A stretch of 64,000 bases of DNA from Leptospira paudalimensis (GTDB lineage: Bacteria; Spirochaetota; Leptospiria; Leptospirales; Leptospiraceae): assembly GCF_026151345.1 (NCBI RefSeq), contig NZ_JAMQPR010000001.1, positions 434,231-498,230 on the forward strand, written 5' to 3'. Shown here in pieces: positions 44,743 through 52,883 of the stretch (its first letter is position 1; each line of letters begins with the position of its first letter). The notes under the pieces are model-generated. The model searched no databases. It was not told the origin of the DNA and saw only the letters and a program-made list of their open reading frames with translations. Position numbers and translations under genes: made by a program.

Positions 44743-45254
44743 ATTCAAAAAAAAATGAAGTGAAGATGATTCGAAATGGTGACAATGAGGTTGTATTTCA
44801 ACGTTATTTCGATGCACCTAGAGAATTGGTTTTTGATTGTCACACCAAACCTGAGTTAATGCGAAGATGGCTCATTGGACCGGAAGGTATGGTTCTCGAT
44901 ACTTGTGAACAAGACCTAAGAGTAGGTGGGAAATACCTTTATCTTTATGCAGATGAGAAGGGAAACAAATCAGGTGTGTATGGAACCTTTCGGGAGGTTG
45001 TCGTTCCAGAAACCCTCGCCAACACAGAAAATTACATTATGGATATGGCAACATTTGATGCAAATGCTCCGGAAGATCCAAATGCCACTTTCGAATCACG
45101 CACATTCACAACAGAAGGAAAACGAACTCTGATGACACATGTCTGTCGATACGCTTCACCTGACATTTGTAAAATGATGGTGGAATCGGGTGCCGCAGAT
45201 GGGATGGCAGAATGTTATTTGGAGTTGGACAAATACCTTGCAACGATTCAGTAG
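44739..45254 (+). CDS. SRPBCC/AHSA1-type ligand-binding protein
   Basis: 171 residues from ATG 44739, overlapping the regulator's stop. It has the AHSA1 pattern: FQRYFDAPRELVFDCHTKPELMRRW, then GGKYLYLYADEKG, then the C-terminal helix GAADGMAECYLELDKYL. Such proteins bind hydrophobic ligands in a helix-grip cavity and are often paired with ArsR-type regulators that lack metal sites. A terminator follows. Confidence 0.9.
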   Translation: MNSKKNEVKMIRNGDNEVVFQRYFDAPRELVFDCHTKPELMRRWLIGPEGMVLDTCEQDLRVGGKYLYLYADEKGNKSGVYGTFREVVVPETLANTENYIMDMATFDANAPEDPNATFESRTFTTEGKRTLMTHVCRYASPDICKMMVESGAADGMAECYLELDKYLATIQ

Positions 45255-45275
45255 GGAAAAACTTCTGTTACTAAA

Positions 45276-45309
45276 AACCAAGGCATTGGGAATCCCTTGG
45301 TTCGTTTTT
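45276..45309 (+). terminator. Intrinsic terminator after the AHSA1 gene
   Basis: Perfect 8-base arms AACCAAGG (45276-45283) and CCTTGGTT (45295-45302) followed by CG and five T. It reaches the stop codon of the convergent SDR gene at 45308. Confidence 0.75.
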
Positions 45310-46012
45310 ACCAAGGTATTTCTTTTTTATCTCGGAAGAATTTCCCCGTAGGACCGTTATCGGGAAGAGTGGCTGCCCATACTATGGTTTCAGCACCTTT
45401 TTCCACTGGCCTTGTAGCATTGGCACCACCCATATCGGTTTTCACCCAACCAGGGCATACGGAATTGATTTTGATATTTTTTCCAACACCTTCTGTACTG
45501 GAAAGGTTTGTCAAAGCATTGATGGCCGTTTTGGAGATCCGATACGCAGGATAACCACCTCCCATATCAGATAGTTGTCCCATTCCAGAGCTAACATTGA
45601 CAATACGACCATAATTGTTTTGGATCATCATCGGTAAAAAAACTTGGATCAATCGAAATGGTCCAAATAGATTTACCATTAAGGTGCGGTGTAAGTCTTC
45701 TGAAGTGGTTTCAAAAAAGGAACCTGGGTCTGTAAATATCCCTGCATTATTGATTAAGATATCCAGACGACCAAAACTCCCAGTGATGATATCGTAAACT
45801 TCATTGATACTCTGTTCTTTGGAAACATCGAGAGAGATGATCTCTCCTTTGCCAAACGATTTTACGTGTTTTAAAGTATCTTCTGCATCAGAAACGTTCC
45901 TGGAAGCAATGAGAACATAGATTCCTTGTTTTGCCAAATCAATGGAGATTTGTTTCCCAATCCCTCGGTTGGCACCTGTCACAAGTGCAATTTTTTCTTT
46001 ACTCTGGTTCAT
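45308..46012 (-). CDS. Short-chain dehydrogenase/reductase
   Basis: 234 residues. It has the NAD(P)-binding TGANRGIG, the NNAG block, and the active-site Tyr-x3-Lys in YRISK, preceded by the Ser of VSSGMG. The PGWVKTDMGG block after the active site is typical of the classical SDR group that includes carbonyl-reductase-like enzymes. AAGGAG is 6 bases upstream of the ATG. Cytoplasmic. The substrate is unknown. Confidence 0.92.
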   Translation of the reverse strand: MNQSKEKIALVTGANRGIGKQISIDLAKQGIYVLIASRNVSDAEDTLKHVKSFGKGEIISLDVSKEQSINEVYDIITGSFGRLDILINNAGIFTDPGSFFETTSEDLHRTLMVNLFGPFRLIQVFLPMMIQNNYGRIVNVSSGMGQLSDMGGGYPAYRISKTAINALTNLSSTEGVGKNIKINSVCPGWVKTDMGGANATRPVEKGAETIVWAATLPDNGPTGKFFRDKKEIPW

Positions 46013-46066
46013 GGGAAACTCCTTCGAATTTGCATCCGCGATCTACTTTTTAAAATGTTCTCAGAC

Positions 46067-47077
46067 TTATTTGGTTTTCAGTAATTCTTTTAACCAAACA
46101 TCTATTTGAGCTTCGATGAATACTTTATCAGTGATCACCCATTTAGACATAAGAACATGCATTCCGTTTTCAACTGCGACTTTTTTATTGAGAGGATTTG
46201 GTGTTTTTTCTAAACCAAAGTTGGCATAACCTTCCAACATTTTGGGAACACTTGCTGTTGGGTCTTGTTCTTTTTCATTTTTGTAATAATACAATAATAA
46301 TGCGGGAGAAGTTACCTTTCGAAATACATCGGGTACTGCTGCGTAATTTTTGAGATCGTTTACTCCCACTAGTGCAGCAAAGTATTGTTCCGGATACCAA
46401 TAGTTGTTTCTTTCTGGAAGCACTTTAGGATTGTTATGTGATGAAGCTCTTACCTTTCCTTTTAGTAAATGGATGAAACTAAGTCCTCCAGGATAGTTAA
46501 GTATATTTAAACTTCCATCCACAGGTGCATAAAAGGGATTGGCAAGTACAAGTCCGTCCACTTCTTCCGGGTATTCAGATGCCAGCCAAGTTGCAAGTAG
46601 TCCGCCCATAGAACTTCCAAATACAATCACTTTGTCTCCTTGTGATTGCATCATATACAATGCTTCACGTGACGCATCCAAGTAGTTGTTAAAATTTTGG
46701 TCTCTTTGGTCTTCTTTATTTGTTCCATGACCTGGTAGCCTGAGTAAGTATGTATTGGCCTTATACTTTTTCGCCAATTTTTCCATTACATCTTCACCTT
46801 CTGCACGAGACGCACCAAATCCATGGATGTATAAAAATGCGAGAGGTGTTTTTTTCCCAAAACTGATATAACGTTCTTCGTTTCCAGGTCTGTGGTTTTT
46901 GCGTTTACTTTCGTTTAACTTTTCTTGGAAGTATACTTCAAAGTTCGCATAACTTAAGTTTGCTTTCGACTGGTAATTGGGTCGTCCTGCGCAAGAAACA
47001 ATTGCAAAGGTGATTGTGATAAGGAGGACAGAAGTGATCTGTCTCAGGTTGTGGAATAAAGAACACGATTTAGCCAT
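46067..47077 (-). CDS. Alpha/beta hydrolase lipoprotein
   Basis: About 336 residues from ATG 47077; the frame extends further upstream to 47137. The signal peptide ends in FAIVSC (Cys29). Oxyanion block YIHGFGASRAEGEDV, nucleophile GSSMGG, and a likely catalytic His near VENGMHVLM at the end. It resembles monoacylglycerol-lipase or carboxylesterase types placed on the membrane surface. The lipoprotein anchor and periplasmic site suggest hydrolysis of external lipid or ester substrates. Confidence 0.82.
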   Translation of the reverse strand: MAKSCSLFHNLRQITSVLLITITFAIVSCAGRPNYQSKANLSYANFEVYFQEKLNESKRKNHRPGNEERYISFGKKTPLAFLYIHGFGASRAEGEDVMEKLAKKYKANTYLLRLPGHGTNKEDQRDQNFNNYLDASREALYMMQSQGDKVIVFGSSMGGLLATWLASEYPEEVDGLVLANPFYAPVDGSLNILNYPGGLSFIHLLKGKVRASSHNNPKVLPERNNYWYPEQYFAALVGVNDLKNYAAVPDVFRKVTSPALLLYYYKNEKEQDPTASVPKMLEGYANFGLEKTPNPLNKKVAVENGMHVLMSKWVITDKVFIEAQIDVWLKELLKTK

Positions 47078-47196
47078 ACAAATGGAAAATTTTACAGTGT
47101 ATTTGCTTTCTTGTAAAGAGAGAAAAACCCTTGGCACAGGAAGGGTCGTACGAAAAAAGGTAGTAAATACCCCATTCTTAGAAGGAACATCCCGGA

Positions 47197-48363
47197 ATGT
47201 ATAGCCAATTCACAGAGCAACAACTTGAAATCAGAGATTTAGTTCGTAACTTCGTCAAAAAAGAAATCCCGCATGAAGTAGCCTTGCACTGGGATGAAAA
47301 AAACCAACACCCAACTGAACTCATCAACAAAATGCGTTCCGAACTTGGAATCAACGGTCTTGTGATTCCAGAAGAATACGGTGGATGGGGACTTGGAGCC
47401 ATTGAGCAGTGTTTGGCCATCGAGGAATTGTCTCGTGGTTGCCTTGGAATCGCTCTAGGATTTGCTTACACTGGTCTTGGAATCCTTCCTATCCTCAAAG
47501 GTGCCACTCACGAACAAAAATTGAAATGGCTCCCTGAAATTGCGGACGGTAAGTTCGGAGTTTCTTTCTGTTTATCAGAACCAGGTGCTGGATCTGACGT
47601 TCCAGGAATGACCACTCGTGCCGAGAAAAAAGGTGACAAATGGGTCATCAACGGTGCAAAACAATGGATCACTGGTGCATCTGATGCCCAAGCATTTACT
47701 GTATTTGCTTATACTGATAAAAACCGTGGAACACGTGGAGTTTCTTGTTTCTATGTGCCACGTAATACAAAAGGTCTTACAGTCGGTAAAAAAGAAGATA
47801 AACTCGGAATCCGTGCATCTTCTACACACCAAGTTATTTTTGAAGATTGTGAAGTGAGCGAAGAACAATTAGTAGGAAAAGAAAACCTAGGTTTCGTTTA
47901 CGCACTCCAAACATTGAATGCTTCTCGTCCATTTGTAGCAGTAATGGGTGTGGGTGTGGCGCAAGCAGCACTTGACCACGCAGCACGTTATGCTCGTGAA
48001 AGAGAGCAGTTCGGTGTGAAAATCGGAACTTTCCAAGCAGTACAACACATGTTAGCTGATATGTCTATCAAAGTTGAAACTGCAAGAGAAATCACTTACA
48101 AAGCAGCTCGTCTTTCTGACGCAAATGACCCTAACCTTCCAAAATACTCTGCAATTGCAAAAGCATACGCATCTGAGTGTGCTGTTCAGTGTGCAACTGA
48201 TGCAGTTCAAATTTTTGGTGGATACGGATATACAAAAGAGTATCCTGTTGAGAAGCTAATGAGAGATTCAAAAATCCTCACAATTTTCGAAGGAACAACT
48301 CAAATCCAAAAGAACGAAATTGCAGCTTATGTAATCAAAGAAGCAGCTTCGAAAAAAGACTAA
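47197..48363 (+). CDS. Acyl-CoA dehydrogenase
   Basis: 388 residues. The classical ACAD blocks are complete: FCLSEPGAGSD, the FAD site at WITGA, then AREREQFG, and the catalytic Glu in GYTKEYPVEKLMRD, followed by IFEGTTQIQ. It performs the first step of beta-oxidation or branched-chain acyl-CoA breakdown; short-chain/butyryl type is most likely. A strong terminator follows. No electron-transfer flavoprotein genes are adjacent. Confidence 0.95.
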   Translation: MYSQFTEQQLEIRDLVRNFVKKEIPHEVALHWDEKNQHPTELINKMRSELGINGLVIPEEYGGWGLGAIEQCLAIEELSRGCLGIALGFAYTGLGILPILKGATHEQKLKWLPEIADGKFGVSFCLSEPGAGSDVPGMTTRAEKKGDKWVINGAKQWITGASDAQAFTVFAYTDKNRGTRGVSCFYVPRNTKGLTVGKKEDKLGIRASSTHQVIFEDCEVSEEQLVGKENLGFVYALQTLNASRPFVAVMGVGVAQAALDHAARYAREREQFGVKIGTFQAVQHMLADMSIKVETAREITYKAARLSDANDPNLPKYSAIAKAYASECAVQCATDAVQIFGGYGYTKEYPVEKLMRDSKILTIFEGTTQIQKNEIAAYVIKEAASKKD

Positions 48364-48393
48364 GAGTTTCGAACCGAAATTCTGTTGAAAGGG

Positions 48394-48421
48394 AGCCTCC
48401 AGAGATGGGGGCTTTTTTTTT
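48394..48421 (+). terminator. Intrinsic terminator after the acyl-CoA dehydrogenase gene
   Basis: Arms AGCCTCC (48394-48400) and GGGGGCT (48407-48413) pair with one G-T, and a run of T follows to 48421. It lies 30 bases after the stop. Confidence 0.85.
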
Positions 48422-48458
48422 GGGGTGGTACAGTTTGGATGTAGGTATCCCCGCCCTG

Positions 48459-48490
48459 ATTGGGTGGGGTGCGTCCACCCGCCACCCAAT
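48459..48490. repeat. GC-rich palindrome, intergenic element B
   Basis: Perfect 9-base arms ATTGGGTGG (48459-48467) and CCACCCAAT (48482-48490) with a 14-base loop containing GGTGCGTCC. The surrounding 100 bases, up to the next gene, are unusually G+C-rich for this genome and hold no gene. There is no T run, so it does not look like a simple terminator. It shares GGGGTGCG with element C at 49090-49097. Confidence 0.55.
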
Positions 48491-48590
48491 GACTCCCTCT
48501 TACACCTCCTGCCGAATTCCTCCAGCGAAAAATTGAATTTGCAAATTTCTATTTTTAAAAGTTCATCTTTTGGTAATGAAGGAACCAAAT

Positions 48591-49061
48591 ATGAACTTCC
48601 GATGGATAGTCACACATGATTCAAAATCCCAATCTTGTATGGACCAACTTTGGTTAGAAATCCAAAATCGATATGGCTTCCAAGCACCAAACCCAATGGT
48701 ATTCTCTGATTTTTTACCACCCAGAGGTAGATTCCTTTTAGCGGAAGAGTTGGGAACAAATGCGGTAATGGGATCTGTCGCCTATACCAAGTTTAGTGAT
48801 AAACAATGTGAATTGGATTCAGTTTTTGTATTTCCCAGTTTTCGTAAATTAAAAGTCGCATCATCTTTGTTAGTAGAGTTGGAAAAACAATCTGCAAAAG
48901 ATGGTTATACTTCCATGATTTTACGTGCAGGTTCTCCACAACCTGAAGCAATTGCGTTATATAAAAACTATGGTTTTTATGAAATCCCTGCCTTTGGAAA
49001 ATGGACCACTGATCCAACGGCCATTTGTTTTGAAAAAAAAATTTCCCAAACAATTCTTTAA
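48591..49061 (+). CDS. GNAT-family acetyltransferase
   Basis: About 156 residues from ATG 48591, preceded by AAGGAA at a good distance; earlier ATG at 48576 is possible. Motif A of the GNAT fold is LDSVFVFPSFRKLKVASSLLVELE, where the usual Q/R-x-x-G-x-G/A loop is R-K-L-K-V-A. The C-terminal EAIALYKNYGFYEI is the family's motif B. It would transfer acetyl from acetyl-CoA to an unknown amine or protein. It sits alone between two GC-rich intergenic elements. Confidence 0.85.
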   Translation: MNFRWIVTHDSKSQSCMDQLWLEIQNRYGFQAPNPMVFSDFLPPRGRFLLAEELGTNAVMGSVAYTKFSDKQCELDSVFVFPSFRKLKVASSLLVELEKQSAKDGYTSMILRAGSPQPEAIALYKNYGFYEIPAFGKWTTDPTAICFEKKISQTIL

Positions 49062-49087
49062 GATTTTGGCTGCCCGGGCGGGCTCTT

Positions 49088-49110
49088 ACGGGGTGCGCTC
49101 ACGCTCCCGT
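49088..49110. repeat. GC-rich hairpin, intergenic element C
   Basis: Arms ACGGG (49088-49092) and CCCGT (49106-49110) enclose GCG and CGC that can extend the stem around CTCA. It is preceded by a GCCCGGGC palindrome at about 49073. The rest of the gap (49111-49287) shows no further gene. The element shares GGGGTGCG with element B. Confidence 0.45.
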
Positions 49111-49287
49111 CCTTAGTTCGTTACCACTCACCAAGGACTAAACCCTCCAGATCCCTGGCAGGATCTAACTATTCTTATGAACTTTTTTTCCTAAATTCTA
49201 TTTCTGATTCGGTAATCTGTAAAAAAGTGGCTGACTTAAGACTTCTTATATTAGAAAATCTAAGTCCCATTTGGACCGGTAATCAAA

Positions 49288-51108
49288 GTGACAAGTATCC
49301 CAAAAAAACCATTCCCTGGAAAATCGCGAAAAGAAGATCATTACCTTCGTATCCTTCGCCAAATGGAAACATTAGGGAAACTGGGTCATTGGGAATTTGA
49401 TTTTATCACTCAAACCATACATTGGTCTGAAGGTGTTTTTGTTATTTTAGAAATGGATCCAGTGGAAATGCCCATCTCACTTGAGTTAGGTTACAATTCT
49501 GTCCATCCCGACGATCGAGAAAAAGCAAAACAACATATGGAAGATGTGATCGAAAAGGGGATCCCATACAATTTAGAATGTCGCTTAGTAACAAAAAATG
49601 GCGCAGTTCGAACGATTCACAGCCAAGCGGAATTGGTTCGAGATAATTCCGGTAAGCCCATTCAAATTGTGGGAATATTCCAGGACATTACTGACCGAAC
49701 CGAATCTTATATACAACTCAAACAACAAGAATTACGACTCAGTTCTATTTTACAATCAGAACCAGAATGTGTAAAGGTTGTTTCCCCTGATGGAATCCTC
49801 ATTGAAATGAACCCAGCAGGGCTGAGTATGATTGAAGCAGAAATTCCAGAGGATGCGATCGGAAAAAAAGTAGAAGCATTAATTGAACCATCTGACCTTA
49901 GATTCTACCAAAGTCTTCACGAAAATGCATTAAAAGGAATTAAATCAAGTGCTCGTTTTCGAATCATTGGTATGAAAGGAACTCATCGTTGGATGGAAAG
50001 TACTGCAGTTCCTCTTACAAACCAAAAAGGCGAAATCACATCCGTATTAAGTTTAACTCGTGATATCTCTGAAAAAGTGATCAATGAAGAAAAATTAATT
50101 CGTATCAAACGAAACCAAGAAGCACTCATCAATGGAACATCGGATCTCATTTGGTCTATCGATACAAACTTTTGTTTGGTGGCAGCGAATCAATCCTTTT
50201 TAGATGTCCTCAGTTTTTTACAACAATACCCCGCTAAGGAAGGTGATTCTGTTTTAGTAAAAACTGCTGGCGAAGAATTTTATTATAAATGGAAAGAATA
50301 CTATGAAAGAGGACTCTCTGGTGAATCCTTCACTTCTTTTGAAAATTTCATAAGTCCAATCACTCATGAAGAAGAACATAGAGAAGTTTCATTTAATCCC
50401 ATACGAAATGTAGACGAAAAAATAACTGGCCTTGCTTGTTTTTCAAAAGATATCTCCAGTTTAATGCGTAAGAGTAAGGAACTGATCTTAAATGAAAAAA
50501 GGTTCCGTGTTTTAGTGGAGAATGGAGCCGATGTCATTATGATCCTGAGTCCAAGAGGACAAGGAAAATATGTTTCTCCATCGATCACAAAAGTAATGGG
50601 TTATACGGAAAAAGAAGCATTAAGTCTCAATTTGTTTGATGTTGTGCATCCAGATGATTCCCCTAAACTTAAAAAAAGATTATTTGATGTATTAGCATTA
50701 CCTCTTGGAGGTTCTTTGGCGAGTGAAACCTTTCGTGCCAAACACAAAGATGGATCTTGGAGGTATGTGGAATCAACACTTACCAATATGTTATCAGATG
50801 AATCGATAGGTGGGATCGTTGACAATTTTCATGATGTAACCGAAAAAGAAACACAATTAGAAGCCATCAAAACTCAAAACCAAAAACTAAAATCAATTGC
50901 ATGGACACAGTCACATGTGGTGAGAAGCCCATTGGCCAGGATTATGGGATTAACCCAACTCATTCGGACTGGAAGTTTGACAAAAGAGGAAGAGGATAAG
51001 AGTTTAGGTTATTTATTAGATTCTGCTAATGAGCTTGACGATGTCATTGGGGATATTGTAAGAAAGTCCCAAGAAGTGATACCACCAGAATTTAATTCGA
51101 AAACATAA
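49288..51108 (+). CDS. Multi-PAS sensor protein ending after a histidine-kinase dimerisation domain
   Basis: 606 residues from GTG 49288. Four PAS-type units can be read: about 25-145, 150-270, 275-395 and 400-520. The first has HWSEGVFVILEMDP and the fourth has SPSITKVMGYTEKEALS. After them comes a DHp segment with the phosphorylatable His near 543 in WTQSHVVRSPLARIMGL. The chain then stops within 65 residues. No ATP-binding domain is encoded here or in the next gene. It may be a phosphotransfer or dimerisation partner of another kinase, or a truncated kinase. No signal peptide. Confidence 0.8.
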   Translation: MTSIPKKPFPGKSRKEDHYLRILRQMETLGKLGHWEFDFITQTIHWSEGVFVILEMDPVEMPISLELGYNSVHPDDREKAKQHMEDVIEKGIPYNLECRLVTKNGAVRTIHSQAELVRDNSGKPIQIVGIFQDITDRTESYIQLKQQELRLSSILQSEPECVKVVSPDGILIEMNPAGLSMIEAEIPEDAIGKKVEALIEPSDLRFYQSLHENALKGIKSSARFRIIGMKGTHRWMESTAVPLTNQKGEITSVLSLTRDISEKVINEEKLIRIKRNQEALINGTSDLIWSIDTNFCLVAANQSFLDVLSFLQQYPAKEGDSVLVKTAGEEFYYKWKEYYERGLSGESFTSFENFISPITHEEEHREVSFNPIRNVDEKITGLACFSKDISSLMRKSKELILNEKRFRVLVENGADVIMILSPRGQGKYVSPSITKVMGYTEKEALSLNLFDVVHPDDSPKLKKRLFDVLALPLGGSLASETFRAKHKDGSWRYVESTLTNMLSDESIGGIVDNFHDVTEKETQLEAIKTQNQKLKSIAWTQSHVVRSPLARIMGLTQLIRTGSLTKEEEDKSLGYLLDSANELDDVIGDIVRKSQEVIPPEFNSKT

Positions 51109-51155
51109 GGATTTTCACTTGCCACTTTTCTGAATTTGGTTCTAATTCTGTCACC

Positions 51156-51743
51156 ATGGTTCTTTCCACATTTTTATCAGATTTGTTTTTGTCCTTAGTT
51201 TCGCTCAGTGTAGCGTATCGTTTTTTTGGTAAATCATCAATCCCATCTCGTTCCGCATTGTATGGGTTTGCGATCATAGGTATCTCTGCAGGACTTGGGT
51301 CCATTCATTTTTTAGGCATCAATACTCTCGATCCAATCTATCGTTTTTTTGTAGGCCTCTCTGGTTGTCTTGGTGTTCCACTCATCGGGCTTGCATTTTT
51401 TCATTTTTCCTTTCGTTCCATTTCGGAAAAAACTTTTTTCCTACTCATCACAATCCTTTTTGTGTTGTATTTGGTATTTGCTTACTTGGCTCCTTTGCCA
51501 ATTTATTCGACAGTCGTCGGTGGAATTGCAATGGTCATCGTACTTGTCAGTTCCATCATACGTTTTCCGAAGCACAACCAAGCAGCTACGATGGGCATCG
51601 TGGGAGCAGTTTTGTTTATATTAGCAGGATTAGTGATTGGTACGAAGGGGTCATCAGGACCTTTCCTGAACGTTGATATCTTTCATGTGTTACTTGCGAT
51701 TGCGAATTATTGTTTAGGTGAAGGAATTCGAAAAATAAGCTAG
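51156..51743 (+). CDS. Membrane protein of unknown function
   Basis: 195 residues with about six hydrophobic helices in a compact arrangement, for example YGFAIIGISAGLGSIHFLG and AFFHFSFR. A central His pair lies in the second and third helices (SIHFLG, FFHFSF), which could bind haem or metal, but no family is recognised. It follows the PAS protein by 48 bases on the same strand and precedes the GGDEF gene by 41 bases, so the three probably form one transcript. Confidence 0.65.
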   Translation: MVLSTFLSDLFLSLVSLSVAYRFFGKSSIPSRSALYGFAIIGISAGLGSIHFLGINTLDPIYRFFVGLSGCLGVPLIGLAFFHFSFRSISEKTFFLLITILFVLYLVFAYLAPLPIYSTVVGGIAMVIVLVSSIIRFPKHNQAATMGIVGAVLFILAGLVIGTKGSSGPFLNVDIFHVLLAIANYCLGEGIRKIS

Positions 51744-51783
51744 ATCAATATTGATCCTTTCCGAAAGCTAACTCTGAAACGAT

Positions 51784-52797
51784 ATGGTCTCATCTCCTTC
51801 AGAGTCAACCTTAGAAAAAATACTAAAGATTCAAACAGAGCTCACTGCCGCCAATCCTGACATACCACTTCTATTAGATCTGATCACACTACGATCCAAG
51901 GAACTTGTTTCAGCTGAAGGTGCTGTATTCGAATTAGTTGAGGGCGATGATTTAGTATACCGTGCTGCGAGTGGTTCTGCTTCCAATCAAATTGGATTAA
52001 GGCTACATGTTTCTGGAAGTTTTTCTGGACTCAGTTTACAATCAAAAGAAATTTTATACTGTGTCGATTCAGAAGAAGACAACCGAGTGAATCGTGAAGC
52101 TTGTCGTGTCGTTGGCTTACGATCCATGATTGTAGTTCCCCTATACTTCGATTTAGAAGTGTTAGGTGTATTAAAGGTATTCAGTTCAAAACCTTCATAC
52201 TTTCATGATAACGATCTTCATACTCTCAATATGTTATCAGGAACAATGGCAGCTGTGTTACACAATGCTTACCGTTGGGCAGAACGTGAAAAACGATTAC
52301 AATCCATGTCCTATCTTGCAAGCCACGATACACTTACTGGAATCTACAATCGTTCTGCATTTTATGACTATTTAAGGAGAGGAATCACTCGTTTACAATC
52401 CAATCCAATTTCACTGACTGTTGCGATGTTTGATTTGGATGGTTTAAAACAAGTGAATGATACATTTGGACATGCAGCTGGTGATTTTTACATCGAACAA
52501 TTTGCGAAACGGCTTTCTAACCTAATCCAAGATCATGATATATTAGCAAGGTTAGGTGGTGATGAATTTGGATTAATTTTAATGAGTCCTGATCCAAAAG
52601 AATCAGTTTTATCGTTTTTATCCAATATTATGAAAATCGTGGAAGGGGAAGTTTTATTTAAGTCCCAAACCCTTCAAATCAGAGCAAGTGTTGGTGTTGC
52701 TCATTACCCAGAAGATGGAGCTGAACTGGAATCCTTAATTGCAAAGGCCGATGAGAGGATGTATGAGAACAAACGACAAGGAAAAAAGAACCAATAA
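51784..52797 (+). CDS. Diguanylate cyclase with GAF sensor domain
   Basis: 337 residues. An N-terminal GAF domain (about 15-165, with LRSMIVVPLYFDLEVLGVLKVFSS) precedes a GGDEF domain (about 175-335) with the intact catalytic GGDEF at 258-262. It makes cyclic di-GMP. The inhibitory I-site five residues before the motif would be RxxD; here it reads QDHD, so product feedback inhibition is probably lost. It follows the PAS protein and the membrane protein in the same transcript direction. Confidence 0.93.
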   Translation: MVSSPSESTLEKILKIQTELTAANPDIPLLLDLITLRSKELVSAEGAVFELVEGDDLVYRAASGSASNQIGLRLHVSGSFSGLSLQSKEILYCVDSEEDNRVNREACRVVGLRSMIVVPLYFDLEVLGVLKVFSSKPSYFHDNDLHTLNMLSGTMAAVLHNAYRWAEREKRLQSMSYLASHDTLTGIYNRSAFYDYLRRGITRLQSNPISLTVAMFDLDGLKQVNDTFGHAAGDFYIEQFAKRLSNLIQDHDILARLGGDEFGLILMSPDPKESVLSFLSNIMKIVEGEVLFKSQTLQIRASVGVAHYPEDGAELESLIAKADERMYENKRQGKKNQ

Positions 52798-52883
52798 CCT
52801 TAAGGTTCATTCTCTACCTCCCCACGTTTCTTCCTTAAATTTTTCTTTAGTTAGTTATCACTTCTTCTTGTCTAAGGGAAAAG

